Shown piece after piece: positions 21,127 to 30,243 of a stretch of DNA of 30,900 nucleotides (its first letter is position 1; every line of letters starts with the position of its first letter). Source of the DNA: a virus. A program made the translations under genes and the position numbers. Location: IMG/VR virus record IMGVR_UViG_3300025941_000074, positions 1 through 30,900 of that record. One strand, 5' to 3'. The notes under the pieces are model-generated. The model saw only the letters and a list, made by a program, of their open reading frames with translations. It was not told the DNA's origin and ran no database searches.

Positions 21127-21825
21127 GTGGCGATCCTCGCCGCCATGCAATCGGCCGCGCTGAGGGTCACAGGCGACCGGCCCACCGTGTTCTTCGGCTC
21201 GACGCGGAAAACCGAGCAGGAGCTTGCCGACCTCGCCAATGAGGTAGCAGCCGATATCGCCAAGTCGCACGACTGGCAGGCGCTGACCTCGGTTCGCACG
21301 ATGAACGGCGACGGCACGACCGTGCTGTTCAACCTGCCCGGCGACTATGACCGGATGCTGGTCAATACCGACATCCAGGACACGACAAGCTGGGCGTGGG
21401 GATATCGGCACATCACCGACATGAACGACTTCCTCTATTGGCAGGCGCGCGATTTCCAGCCATCGCCGGGGGGGTGGACGATTTACGGCAACGCGATGCA
21501 CTTCGTCCCCGCGCCGCCTGACGGGCAGAACGCGGTGTTTCCCTATATTTCGCGCTTCTACGCCCGAGACAGTGGCACGCAGGCGCTCAAGGGTGCGTTC
21601 GATGCCGACACCGACACGTTTCTCTTGCCCGAGCGGCTGCTGACATTGGGGCTGGTCTGGCGCTGGCGGGAGAACAAGGGCCTGCCCTTCGACGGCGACC
21701 AGGAAGCCTTCATGAAGGCGATCAGCGAATATGCCGCCAAGGACCGTGGATCGAGCGTCTATCGCCGCCGCCCGCGCATGACCTTCCCCGGCACCGCGCT
21801 CGCTTGGCCTTGGGAATTGGGCTGA
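21127..21825 (+). CDS. Head-tail adaptor protein (P22 gp4-like role)
   Basis: The 232-residue product starts at GTG 21127. The opening MAILAAMQSAALRVTGDRPT, then TRKTEQELADLANEVAADIA and SHDWQALTSV, are typical of phage adaptor proteins that cap the portal after packaging and start the tail. The beta-rich middle (MHFVPAPPDGQNAVFPYISR) and helical end (EAFMKAISEYAAKDRGSS) also fit. It is followed by the tail stabilisation protein, the same order as in short-tailed phages. Confidence 0.8.
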   Translation: MAILAAMQSAALRVTGDRPTVFFGSTRKTEQELADLANEVAADIAKSHDWQALTSVRTMNGDGTTVLFNLPGDYDRMLVNTDIQDTTSWAWGYRHITDMNDFLYWQARDFQPSPGGWTIYGNAMHFVPAPPDGQNAVFPYISRFYARDSGTQALKGAFDADTDTFLLPERLLTLGLVWRWRENKGLPFDGDQEAFMKAISEYAAKDRGSSVYRRRPRMTFPGTALAWPWELG

Positions 21826-23762
21826 TGTACGCCCGCACGATCCGGCGCCCCACACAGGTCAAGTCGCGTCCGAAGATGTTCCCGGCGCCAACCGCGGGCT
21901 GGATATCGAATCGCGCGCTGGCGACCCCGAACGACGGGACGCAGTTGCAGGGCGCAGCAGTGCTCGACAATTTCTTCCCGCGGGCAACGAGCGTGCTGCT
22001 GCGCCGCGGCAAGCTGCTCTATTGCACGCTCGGCATGGACGACCTCGATGCGTCGGCGCTGTTCAGCTACAACAACGGCGAGAACCGTAAGCTGTTCGGC
22101 GCGACCTCCGAAGCGATTTACGACATCACCAGCATCGTCTTTGCCGACAACAGCCGCATCACCGACGAAGACGGCAACCTGATCGTCACCGAGGATGGCG
22201 ACTGGTTCGGCTGGTCGTCCACGCTCGACTTCATCGAGATGGAAGGGCTCAGCGGCGGCAACTGGATTGTCGTCCAGTTCGCGACCACGGGCGGGGTGTT
22301 CCTCGTTGGCGTCAACGGCGTCGATACCGGGTTCATCTATGACGGCACCAGCTTTTATCCCAACGTCGCGGGTGGCATCTACGCGCTCGACTATGACGCC
22401 CAGACCGTAGCTTTCACGGAAGGCGCGATCTTGACGGGGGGCACCTCGGGCGCGACCGGCACCATCGTCAAGGTCATTCCCAACCCCGAGCCCGACGAAC
22501 TCACCGGCACGCTATGGCTCAAGGACGTGACCGGCGATCCCTTCACCGATGACGAGACGATCACCGATGACGGCCCCGATACGGGCTCGGCAGATGCCAA
22601 CGGCGCAGGCGCCATCGCGGTGCCGGGAATGGACTTCGGCTCGCTCACCAGCGCCGATATGTCGTTCGTCTGGGTCTATAAAAACCGCCTCTGGTTCGCT
22701 GAGAAGGACACCATGAACGCATGGTATCTGGACGACGTGGATGCGGTCGGCGGGGGCGCCACGATCTTTCCGCTGGCGGGCGTGTTCGGCAAGGGCGGCA
22801 CGCTCTTGTTCGGGCAGGCGTGGTCGCTCGAAACCGGGTCGCAAGGCGGGCTGTCCGAACAGAATGTGTTCGTGTCGTCGGAAGGGGAGGTCGCGGTCTA
22901 TCAGGGCGACGACCCGACCGATGCCGCGACATGGGCGCGCGTCGGCTTCTACCGCATCGGCCGCCCGCTCGGAAACCGTGCCTTCATCCGCGGCGGCGGC
23001 GATATCGCGGTTGCGACGAGCGTGGGGCTGGTGCCTCTCTCCAAGGCGGTCACGCTCGACGTGACCTCGCTCAATGTCGCCACGATCAGCTACAATATCG
23101 CCGATGCCTGGACGGACGCGACCCAGCTTCGCGGCATGGAAAACTGGCAGGCGGAAATCTGGCCAGAGCAGAAAATGGCCATCGTCGCCCCGCCCAACAT
23201 CATCGCCGCGGGCTCGCCGGTCATGTTCGTATCGAACACCGAAACCGGGGCATGGGGCCGCTATACCGGCTGGCAGGCGCTTTCGATGGAGGTATTCGAG
23301 GGGCGGCTCTATTTCGGGTCGGCCGATGGCCGCGTCTTCCTCGCCAATGTCTCGGGGCAGGACTATGGCGAGGCCTATTCGGGCGCCGTGCTGCCGCTGT
23401 TCGATGACTTCGGCACGCCGTCGAGCGAGATCATCCCCACGGTCGGTCGCGCCGTGGTGCGGGCTCAGGTGCCCTTGAACGACAATGTGACGTTCAAGGC
23501 GGACTTCGACATGAACTTGCCCCCCGCGCCCGACGCAACCGCGATTGGTGGGGCGGCGAACATCTGGGATGCCGGCGTCTGGGGCGTGTCGGTATGGAAC
23601 GCGGAGACGCCGCAGACCATCAACCAGCATTGGCGGTCGCTTGGCGGAACCGGGTACGCCGGCAGCCTCGCCTATCAGGTCACGAGCGGGTCGGTGCAGC
23701 CGCTGGATGCCGAAGTGATCCGGCTCGAACTGCTGTTTACCACCGCCGCGCCAGTGACGTGA
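21825..23762 (+). CDS. Tail stabilisation protein (podovirus tail-hub/nozzle type)
   Basis: The 645-residue product starts at ATG 21825 in a TGATG overlap with the adaptor. It opens with a polar arm (MFPAPTAGWISNRALATPND), then has repeated beta segments such as LLYCTLGMDDLDASALFSYN, SFVWVYKNRLWFAEKDTMNA, NVFVSSEGEVAVYQGDDPTD and SMEVFEGRLYFGSADGRVFL. These read like a beta-propeller-based tail nozzle, as in the P22 gp10 / T7 gp12 class. An inserted GGTSGATGTIVKVIPNPEPD module sits near residue 215. It probably forms the tail tube below the adaptor ring. Confidence 0.8.
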   Translation: MYARTIRRPTQVKSRPKMFPAPTAGWISNRALATPNDGTQLQGAAVLDNFFPRATSVLLRRGKLLYCTLGMDDLDASALFSYNNGENRKLFGATSEAIYDITSIVFADNSRITDEDGNLIVTEDGDWFGWSSTLDFIEMEGLSGGNWIVVQFATTGGVFLVGVNGVDTGFIYDGTSFYPNVAGGIYALDYDAQTVAFTEGAILTGGTSGATGTIVKVIPNPEPDELTGTLWLKDVTGDPFTDDETITDDGPDTGSADANGAGAIAVPGMDFGSLTSADMSFVWVYKNRLWFAEKDTMNAWYLDDVDAVGGGATIFPLAGVFGKGGTLLFGQAWSLETGSQGGLSEQNVFVSSEGEVAVYQGDDPTDAATWARVGFYRIGRPLGNRAFIRGGGDIAVATSVGLVPLSKAVTLDVTSLNVATISYNIADAWTDATQLRGMENWQAEIWPEQKMAIVAPPNIIAAGSPVMFVSNTETGAWGRYTGWQALSMEVFEGRLYFGSADGRVFLANVSGQDYGEAYSGAVLPLFDDFGTPSSEIIPTVGRAVVRAQVPLNDNVTFKADFDMNLPPAPDATAIGGAANIWDAGVWGVSVWNAETPQTINQHWRSLGGTGYAGSLAYQVTSGSVQPLDAEVIRLELLFTTAAPVT

Positions 23763-24139
23763 TCGTCACCGACATGCGGGTTGCCGTCTTCGTGTCGGCG
23801 CATCTCGGCTTTGCCCTTTGCCCACCCTTCACCGCGATGGGGATAGAGCGAGACGGCGAGATCGTCGCAGGCGTGGTGTTCAACGTGTTCGAAGGCGCCG
23901 ACGTGCATGTCTCGATAGCGGGGACGGGCTGGACGGGCAGCTTCATCCGCGCCGTTGGGAGCTATGTTTTCGACCAGCTCGGCTGCGAGCGGATGACGGC
24001 GCAGACCCGCGATCCCAAGGTCATTCGCTACGCCGAACGCCTCGGCGGCAAGGTCGAGGGCTGCAAGCGCAACCACTTCGGGCCGGGCAAGGATGCCACC
24101 ATCATCGGCATCTTGCGCGAGGAGTGGCTTTTCGGGTAG
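23759..24139 (+). CDS. GNAT-like protein of the tail module
   Basis: The 126-residue product starts at GTG 23759 in a GTGA overlap; ATG 23774 is a shorter alternative. The order GEIVAGVVFNVFEGADVHVS, AGTGWTGSFIRAVGSYVFDQ, then RDPKVIRYAERLGGKVEGCK and a final GILREEWLFG fits the fold of GNAT acyltransferases found in phage tail modules. The acetyl-CoA loop (usually Q/R-x-x-G-x-G/A) is not clear, so an active transferase is uncertain. Such proteins often accompany ejection genes in short-tailed phages; their role is not settled. Confidence 0.75.
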   Translation: MIVTDMRVAVFVSAHLGFALCPPFTAMGIERDGEIVAGVVFNVFEGADVHVSIAGTGWTGSFIRAVGSYVFDQLGCERMTAQTRDPKVIRYAERLGGKVEGCKRNHFGPGKDATIIGILREEWLFG

Positions 24140-24162
24140 AGTGCCCCCATCTCGGCGCGACT

Positions 24163-24195
24163 GGACCTACTTTGCGCGCTCTATCGAGTAGGTCC
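24163..24195 (+). promoter_or_regulatory. Stem-loop in the leader of the S74-domain gene
   Basis: GGACCTACT (24163-24171) pairs perfectly with AGTAGGTCC (24187-24195), with a 15-base loop. The right arm holds AGTAGGT, the only ribosome-site-like sequence before the proposed TTG start at 24202, so the hairpin could hide it. No U-tract follows, so it is unlikely to be an intrinsic terminator. Confidence 0.5.
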
Positions 24196-24201
24196 GCGCA
24201 C

Positions 24202-25179
24202 TTGGTCAGCTCCCCAAAACCGCCTGATCCGATGGCCACTGCACAAGCGCAGTCCGGCCTCAACATGGACACGGCGCTGACCCAGCAGATGCTGGGGATG
24301 ACCTCGCAGCACAATCCCTGGGGCAATGTCGACTACGACCAGACCGGCACCGGCAGCTTCACCGATTCCACGGGCCGCACGGTCAATATCCCGCGATACA
24401 CCCAGACGACAACGCTCTCGCCCGAACAGCAGCAGATATTCGACAAGTCGCAGGGCGCGCAGAGCAACATCGCGGGCATCGCGCAAGACCAGTCGGCGAT
24501 GCTGCACGACTATCTGTCCAAGCCGTTCGAGTTCAACAATCAGGACGCCGCCGATTGGTCCTATGACCTCGGGGCGTCGCGCATCCTGCCGCAGCAGCAG
24601 CACAACGAGCAGATGCTCCGCACGCGGCTGATCAACTCCGGCCTTCACCCCGGCACGCAGGCATGGAACTCCGAAATGGAGCGCATGACGCAGGGCAACA
24701 GCGACCAGCTCAACCAGTTGGCGCTGCAGGGCCGCGGGCAGGCATTCGGCGAGGCGCTAGCCACCCGCGCCGCCCCCATCAACGAGATTACGGCGCTGAT
24801 GTCCGGCTCGCAGGTGACATCGCCGGGGGCCATGTCCGGCCCGACGCCGCAGCCGGGCGTGGCGGGCACCGATTACAGCGGGTTGGTCGAACAGAACTAC
24901 GCGCAGAAGCTCGCCTCGCACAACGCGATGATGGGCGGCCTGTTCGGGCTGGCGGGCAATGTCGGTTCCGCGGCGATGATGTCGGACGTACGACTCAAGA
25001 CCGATATCAAGCCGGTTGGCGTGCTCGCCAATGGCCTCACCGTCTACAGCTTCCGCTACCGCAGCGGCGGCCCGGTGCAGATCGGGTTGATTGCGCAGGA
25101 AGTGCAGCAGGTCAATCCGGACGCGGTGCAAGAGCGAGACGGCTATCTGGCGGTTGACTATGCCAAGGCGGTTGCCTGA
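24202..25179 (+). CDS. Virion protein with C-terminal S74 intramolecular chaperone domain
   Basis: The start is taken at TTG 24202, giving the opening MVSSPKPPDPMATAQAQSGL; many phage relatives begin with a similar 'PKxPDPxxTAxAQ' arm. ATG 24232 would remove it. The 325-residue product is Gln/Ala-rich and helical in the middle. It ends with SDVRLKTDIKPVGVLANGLT, then a FRYRSGGPVQIGLIAQEVQQ region and VNPDAV, the clear signature of the peptidase S74 / endosialidase chaperone domain that drives trimerisation and then cleaves itself off. It heads the ejection-protein block. A tail or internal virion role is likely. Confidence 0.82.
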   Translation: MVSSPKPPDPMATAQAQSGLNMDTALTQQMLGMTSQHNPWGNVDYDQTGTGSFTDSTGRTVNIPRYTQTTTLSPEQQQIFDKSQGAQSNIAGIAQDQSAMLHDYLSKPFEFNNQDAADWSYDLGASRILPQQQHNEQMLRTRLINSGLHPGTQAWNSEMERMTQGNSDQLNQLALQGRGQAFGEALATRAAPINEITALMSGSQVTSPGAMSGPTPQPGVAGTDYSGLVEQNYAQKLASHNAMMGGLFGLAGNVGSAAMMSDVRLKTDIKPVGVLANGLTVYSFRYRSGGPVQIGLIAQEVQQVNPDAVQERDGYLAVDYAKAVA

Positions 25180-26336
25180 TGCCGCTGGACACCTTCCTCT
25201 GGGGCCACGGCGGCCGGCGGCTCACCCCCGACGATATCGCCCGCGAGCGCGCCATCGCGGCATCGCTCCAGCAAAGCGACTATTCGCCCATCCAGTCGCC
25301 GTGGCAGGGCCTTGCGCGCGTGTCGGGCAACATCCTCGGCGCATTGCACGAGCGCCGCGCAGAGCATGCCTACGACGCCAACCAGGCGGACCAGTCGCGG
25401 CTGATCGCGTCATTGCTTGGCGGCGGCGACACGACCGCTGCCGCTGGCGGCATGCCCGCCCCCATCCCCGGCGGCATGGCTGCCCCTGACCCTACCGCAA
25501 CGCCCCCGGCTGCCCCCCTTTCGCAGCTTGGGTCGTCGCCCCCCGGTGTAGCGCCCACGCCGCCGGGGGGCGGAACCGGCATGCCGAGCCTCAATCCTGC
25601 AATCGCCGAAGCGCTGTCGTCTCCCTATGCCGACGCTGGCACGCGGGCGCTGGCGCTGCAGCAGTACCGCGACGCGACCAAGCATGCGCAGCCGATCGAG
25701 GTGGGCGGCAAGCTGGTTGACGTGTCCGACCCGGTGCATCCCCGGCTCTTGGCCGATTACAGCACGCCGGACCCGTTCTCGCGGCTGCTCGCGGGCGCTG
25801 GCATCGACCCGAACAGCCCCGAGGGCATTGCCAAGACGCAGCAATATATCGGCAACCGGCTCGACCCGATTGTCTCAGTCCCGCTGCCCGGCGGCAATTT
25901 CTACACCGGGCCGCGCTCCGGCATGGCGTCGCATGGCGCCGGCACAGGCACGGTAACGCCGCAGTCTATGCCGCCCGCCACGCTGCCACCTGACTTCGAC
26001 TTCGGCGACGAAGGGAGTCCGCGCCCGGCTGGCGCGGGCGGCTTTCCAGTGAGCAACGGCGCGGAGGTCATCTCGGGCCTGTTCCCCGGCGCGCACGTGA
26101 CGGACAACCGGCGCCCGGCGGATAGCGCGCTCGGGCGTGCCAATCCCAATTCGTACCACGTGCGCAGCGGCGGCGCGGTGGACGTGCGCCCGATCCCCGG
26201 AATGTCGTTCGCCCAATATCTGCAGCACATCAAGGCGGCCGGCTATTCGGTCATCGAGGCCCGGGACGAGGTGAGGCACCCGAGCGCGCACGCGACCGGG
26301 CCGCACTGGCATGTCGTGATCGGAGGGCGCCAGTAA
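25179..26336 (+). CDS. Virion protein with C-terminal M15-like metallopeptidase domain
   Basis: The 385-residue product has a helical N-terminal part (ARERAIAASLQQSDYSPIQS) and a Pro/Gly/Ala-rich linker at about residues 80-140. The C-terminal ~100 residues resemble DD-peptidase/M15-type zinc domains: SYHVRSGGAVDV (H327, D335), then ARDEVRHPSAHATGPHWHVV (H371, H376, H378), matching S-x-H-x(6-8)-D ... H-x-H. It overlaps the previous gene by TGATG and the next by TAATG. It would probably cut peptidoglycan cross-bridges during DNA entry. It may be the cell-wall enzyme carried in the virion; activity is inferred from residues only. Confidence 0.75.
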   Translation: MPLDTFLWGHGGRRLTPDDIARERAIAASLQQSDYSPIQSPWQGLARVSGNILGALHERRAEHAYDANQADQSRLIASLLGGGDTTAAAGGMPAPIPGGMAAPDPTATPPAAPLSQLGSSPPGVAPTPPGGGTGMPSLNPAIAEALSSPYADAGTRALALQQYRDATKHAQPIEVGGKLVDVSDPVHPRLLADYSTPDPFSRLLAGAGIDPNSPEGIAKTQQYIGNRLDPIVSVPLPGGNFYTGPRSGMASHGAGTGTVTPQSMPPATLPPDFDFGDEGSPRPAGAGGFPVSNGAEVISGLFPGAHVTDNRRPADSALGRANPNSYHVRSGGAVDVRPIPGMSFAQYLQHIKAAGYSVIEARDEVRHPSAHATGPHWHVVIGGRQ

Positions 26337-29302
26337 TGGCCGAGCGCCGCACCTATCAGGGGCATACCTACGAACGCGCCGATCCGGGGCAGCCTTGGAC
26401 GCTCGTTGGCCCCGCGCAAGACGCTCCGCAGCAGCAGGGCGGGGGTTCGATCATCTCGAGCCCGACCCAGCCCTATGACATACAGAAGGCCCGTGCGCAG
26501 GCTCAGACCGCGACGGCAGAGGCGCCCTATGCCGCCGACACCGCCGCGGCCACGGTGCGCGAGACGGAAGCCAAGGCCAAGCTTGCCGAGTTTCAGGCGA
26601 TGCAGGCGCAGGCCGGCGTTGCCGAGCAGACGGCCACCATTCGCTCGCAGGCCCTTGGGGCATACAAGGCGGCCGAGAATCTCGACGGCATCATCGCTGA
26701 AATGGAGCAGCACTATAAGGAAGGCCCCGGCGCGACCAAGGGCATCATGGGCTTGGGTGACTTCCTGCCGATGCCATCGAACCAACGGTTCAATAAAGCC
26801 GCCGATGCTGCTCGCGGCGCCGCGATTCAGGCGCTCGGCTTCACCTCCGGCCAGACCAACACGGCGGCCGAAGCGCAGTTGAACCTCGGCGGATATATCC
26901 CGAGCGCCGGTCAATTTGATGCGACTATCACCGATTCCATCGAACGCCTCAAGCGCCTTCGCGACAATGCCAAGGCGAAGGCGGTCCAAATCCTCGGCGG
27001 CGTGCCCGATGCAAACGGGCGCATCACGCCGGTCCCGCAGGGCAAGCAGGCCGTGCCCGGGGCGACTCCGCCCGCGCCACCGTCGTTCGGCCCGGGTGGC
27101 GGCGCCCCCCCCAGCGGCGGTGGCGGCGCTCCTCGCGACCAAGCAGATCGTTCGAACACCTTCATCGCCGATCCATCCCACGACCCGATGGGCGTCGGCA
27201 TCGCGACGGGCGCGACCGCGCAACAGCCGGACCCCGCCAATTCGGCGCTGATCGACCGCCTCGTGCGCCAGGGCGCCAATGCCGACCAGATCAATTTCGC
27301 GCTGTTTCAGGCCAACCCGCATGCGTCTGGCGGCGTCTCGCAGGCATCGGTTGACGCGGCGCAAGCATGGCTCAAGACGCCGGATGGCCGCGCCTATAAG
27401 GGCAGCATGGGCAGCGCCATGCAAAGCGTTCCCGTCGCCGAGCAGCAGCGTAACCGCGGCGGGGCGCTGCTGTCCCCCTTGGGCACGGGCGCGGCCAAGT
27501 TCATGAACGCGGTCGGCTCCGGCCTTCCCGGGGCTGTCAGCGACGATGCGCGGCAGGCGCTGGACATCGCCTCAACCGTCAATCCGAAGTCGGCGTTGGC
27601 GGGCGACGTTCTGGGCACCGGGGCGCTTGCCTTCGGGGCCGGCGCCGCTGGCGGGGCTCTTCCGGGGATTGCAGGCCAGACCATGCGGGCTGGCGGCGGA
27701 ATCGTGCCGGATATCATGGTCGGCTCGGCCCGTGGTGCCGCGGAATCGAACGATGACCGACTCGGCGGCGCGATCACTGGCGGCTTGCTGGCGGCGGGGG
27801 GCAACCTCGGCGGCCGGTATGTGCTAGCCCCTGCCGCTGGCGCCGGCATCCGGCTGGCAGACCGGACGGGACGCAGCCTGTTCGGACTTGCCGATGCCCC
27901 TCAGGCATTGCTCCCCGGCGAGCGCAGCGTGGTGTCGGCGCTCAACCGTACCGGCATGCCAGAGGTCGAGCGTTCGCTGACGCAGGCCGCCGATCTCAAC
28001 GTGCCGATGGCGCTGGCGGACGTGTCGGGCGATCTCAATTCGCTGACGGGCGCCGCGGTGCGCCGTTCGCCGACTGCCGGGCAAGCCGTCCGAGACACGA
28101 TGCAGACGCGCGGGCGGGGGCAATATGACCGGCTCAATGAGGCCATCGCGGCGCATCTCGGGCCGGTCGAGAATGTGCCGAAACTGAGCGAAGACCTGAT
28201 CAAGGGCGCAAAGGCGAAGGCCGGGCCGCTCTATGATCAGGCCTATGCAGCGCCCGGGGCCGGGGCGGTGTTCCCGCATATTCAGGACATGCTGCAGCGG
28301 CCCTCCATGTCGCGAGCGCTGGCCAATGCGCGGCGCATCGTCATGGAGGAAGGCGGCGATCCCACCGCGCTCGGCTTCGACCTGACCAAGGGCGGCGAGG
28401 TCAAGCTGACCCGCGTGCCGTCCTGGCAGACGCTCGACTATGTGAAGCGCGGCATGGACGATGTGGTCGAGGGCTATCGTGACCCGACCAGCGGTCGCCT
28501 GAACCTCGACACCGAAGGCCGTGCGGTCAACGGCACGCTGCGCGACTTCCTCGGCGTGGTCGACAAATACAATCCGGCCTACGCCGAAGCGCGCGCCGCC
28601 TATGCCGGGCCAGCGTCCGAAAGCGGCTATCTGTCGCGGGGACAGAAGGCGCTCGACGCATCGCCCAGCCAGCTCGGCGTCGATACCGCTGGTCTTTCGC
28701 CGGAGCGCATGGGCCAGATGCAGCTCGGCTTTCAGTCGGGCTTGTCCGAGCGCGCCGGGGGGCTGCGGCACCAGACCAATCCGTTCGAGGCGACCCTCGG
28801 CACGCCCCGCATGGAGGAACGGCTCGGCACCATGTACCCGGGCCGCGAGGATGACATCGCTCGGCTGCTGATGACGCGCGATCTCGAGCGCGGCGTCGCG
28901 TCCTCAAGCAACCGGCTGATCGGCAATTCGATGACCGCCGAACGGGGGGCGGCCGATCAAGCCTTCGACCAGAGCAGCGGCATGCTTCCGCTGATGGCCG
29001 ATGCTGGAATGAATATGGCAGTCGGGCAGGTGCCGGTTTCGGCAATGCGTCAAGCGGCGGCCAATGCGCTGCGCGACAGGATGGCGCTTGGCCTCGGCAA
29101 TCGCGCCGTCACCCGCGCCGAGCAGATCGCGCCGCTAACCACTGTCGCTGATCCCGTTGATTCGCTTGAGATTGCGCGGAACCTCATGCTCCGCGACCAG
29201 GCTCGCAGCGACTATCTTGCCCGCACCACTCCCCGCGACCTTTCGACTGCGATCGCGCTTGGCCTTCTCGTCGGCCCGGCGACGACGACGGCGGTCCAGT
29301 AG
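26336..29302 (+). CDS. Large internal virion / DNA-ejection protein
   Basis: The 988-residue product starts MAERRTYQGHTYERADPGQP. Residues ~45-140 are Ala/Glu-rich coiled coil (KARAQAQTATAEAPYAADTA), then comes a Pro/Gly-rich linker (PPAPPSFGPGGGAPPSGGGG). A glycine/alanine-rich stretch with GTGALAFGAGAAGGALPGIA near 427-446 could cross a membrane. The second half is helical. Size, low complexity and last place in the ejection block fit P22 gp16/gp20-type proteins that leave the capsid ahead of DNA. The final ~55 codons have noticeably more T-ending codons than the rest. Confidence 0.78.
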   Translation: MAERRTYQGHTYERADPGQPWTLVGPAQDAPQQQGGGSIISSPTQPYDIQKARAQAQTATAEAPYAADTAAATVRETEAKAKLAEFQAMQAQAGVAEQTATIRSQALGAYKAAENLDGIIAEMEQHYKEGPGATKGIMGLGDFLPMPSNQRFNKAADAARGAAIQALGFTSGQTNTAAEAQLNLGGYIPSAGQFDATITDSIERLKRLRDNAKAKAVQILGGVPDANGRITPVPQGKQAVPGATPPAPPSFGPGGGAPPSGGGGAPRDQADRSNTFIADPSHDPMGVGIATGATAQQPDPANSALIDRLVRQGANADQINFALFQANPHASGGVSQASVDAAQAWLKTPDGRAYKGSMGSAMQSVPVAEQQRNRGGALLSPLGTGAAKFMNAVGSGLPGAVSDDARQALDIASTVNPKSALAGDVLGTGALAFGAGAAGGALPGIAGQTMRAGGGIVPDIMVGSARGAAESNDDRLGGAITGGLLAAGGNLGGRYVLAPAAGAGIRLADRTGRSLFGLADAPQALLPGERSVVSALNRTGMPEVERSLTQAADLNVPMALADVSGDLNSLTGAAVRRSPTAGQAVRDTMQTRGRGQYDRLNEAIAAHLGPVENVPKLSEDLIKGAKAKAGPLYDQAYAAPGAGAVFPHIQDMLQRPSMSRALANARRIVMEEGGDPTALGFDLTKGGEVKLTRVPSWQTLDYVKRGMDDVVEGYRDPTSGRLNLDTEGRAVNGTLRDFLGVVDKYNPAYAEARAAYAGPASESGYLSRGQKALDASPSQLGVDTAGLSPERMGQMQLGFQSGLSERAGGLRHQTNPFEATLGTPRMEERLGTMYPGREDDIARLLMTRDLERGVASSSNRLIGNSMTAERGAADQAFDQSSGMLPLMADAGMNMAVGQVPVSAMRQAAANALRDRMALGLGNRAVTRAEQIAPLTTVADPVDSLEIARNLMLRDQARSDYLARTTPRDLSTAIALGLLVGPATTTAVQ

Positions 29303-29389
29303 GGGATCGAAGATGGCCTTGAGCACCACCTTGAGCATGACGCCCGCGGGGATCGCGATCATCGCGGCTTGCCATGAGGCTGACGACAT
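29135..29389 (-). CDS. Possible antisense small membrane protein, uncertain
   Basis: An 84-codon minus-strand ORF starts in the 116-bp gap between the ejection protein and fibre genes and ends inside the ejection gene. The N-terminus has a hydrophobic segment (QAAMIAIPAGVMLKVVLKAI) followed by six arginines and a charged tail, plausible for a small inner-membrane protein. The part in the gap (28 codons) is about 86% G/C at third positions by my count. There is no good Shine-Dalgarno, and antisense ORFs are common in GC-rich DNA. Treat as a candidate only. Confidence 0.3.
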   Translation of the reverse strand: MSSASWQAAMIAIPAGVMLKVVLKAIFDPLLDRRRRRRADEKAKRDRSRKVAGSGAGKIVAASLVAEHEVPRNLKRINGISDSG

Positions 29390-29418
29390 TCCGGCGTCGA
29401 TACCAGAAGGGGCGCGTC

Positions 29419-30243
29419 ATGCCAAGAAACGCTGACGGCAGCTACAGCGCCCCCGGTGGCACGCTGGTCAATTCCGGCGACACCCTGCTTGTCTCACAGC
29501 ACAATCCGTTCGTCGCCGATATCGCTACGGCGGTGGGCAACAGCCTCGACCGCGACGGCTCGGGCGGCATGCGCGCGGCGCTCAATATGGGCGGCAATGC
29601 TATCCAGAACCTGACGCCCGGCACCAACCCGACCGACGCCGCGACCGTTTCTCAGCTCGGCTCGACTTCCTCTGTCCCGGTCGGCGCGATCATGGACTAT
29701 GCGGGAAGCTCGGCGCCTTCGGGCTGGCTGATCTGTGGGGGCCAGTCGATCAGCCGCGCCTCCTATGCCGCGCTGTTCGAGGTCATCGGCACGACCTACG
29801 GTGCTCTCGACGGCACCACGTTTCGCCTGCCCGACCTTCGCGGGCGCACGACGGCCGGAATGGATTTCAGCGTCTCGGGACTCGCGGGGCGGCTTTCGTC
29901 GGCCACCATGACCCCGGACGGCGCGACGCTGGCGGCGGTTGGCGGTACGCAGACGCACGTGCTGACCACGGCGCAAATGCCGAGCCACACCCACGCAATG
30001 ACCGGATCGACGAACGAAGCCGGCTCGCACTCGCATATCATCCTCGGCGACAATGTGGCCGGCGCCGTGCCGCATCCCATCACGGTCAATTCGACCGGCG
30101 GCGGCGATGAAATCGAAACCAGCACCGAAGGCGCTCACAGCCATACCATCGACGCGGCAATCGACGCGACCGGCGGCGGGACGGCGCACCTCAATGTGCA
30201 GCCGACCATGCTCATGAACAAGATCATAAGGGCGACCGCGTAA
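29419..30243 (+). CDS. Tail fibre protein with phage tail-collar domain
   Basis: The 274-residue product starts MPRNADGSYSAPGGTLVNSG; GAAGGGG lies about six bases before ATG 29419, and a longer frame from 29374 is less likely. The segment MRAALNMGGNAIQNLTPGTN is a typical phage tail repeat. Residues ~85-140 form the tail-collar domain (VGAIMDYAGSSAPSGWLICG, then GTTFRLPDLRGR). The His/Thr-rich stretch PSHTHAMTGSTNEAGSHSHI near the C-terminus fits the metal-binding needle of collar-type receptor-binding tips. It ends LMNKIIRATA and overlaps the next gene by TAATG. Confidence 0.88.
   Translation: MPRNADGSYSAPGGTLVNSGDTLLVSQHNPFVADIATAVGNSLDRDGSGGMRAALNMGGNAIQNLTPGTNPTDAATVSQLGSTSSVPVGAIMDYAGSSAPSGWLICGGQSISRASYAALFEVIGTTYGALDGTTFRLPDLRGRTTAGMDFSVSGLAGRLSSATMTPDGATLAAVGGTQTHVLTTAQMPSHTHAMTGSTNEAGSHSHIILGDNVAGAVPHPITVNSTGGGDEIETSTEGAHSHTIDAAIDATGGGTAHLNVQPTMLMNKIIRATA

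Noticed and set aside
20263-21855. Minus-strand 530-codon open frame, and similar long ones at 18818-20362, 12438-13556 and 26243-27424
   Set aside because: They lie opposite well-supported structural genes, have Arg/Gly/His-rich shadow composition and no ribosome sites. Long antisense frames are expected in such GC-rich DNA.
29313-29435. Plus-strand 40-codon ORF between ejection and fibre genes
   Set aside because: No Shine-Dalgarno, overlaps the fibre start by 17 bases, and third positions lose bias in its second half. It shares wobble positions with the antisense candidate, so codon bias cannot support it.
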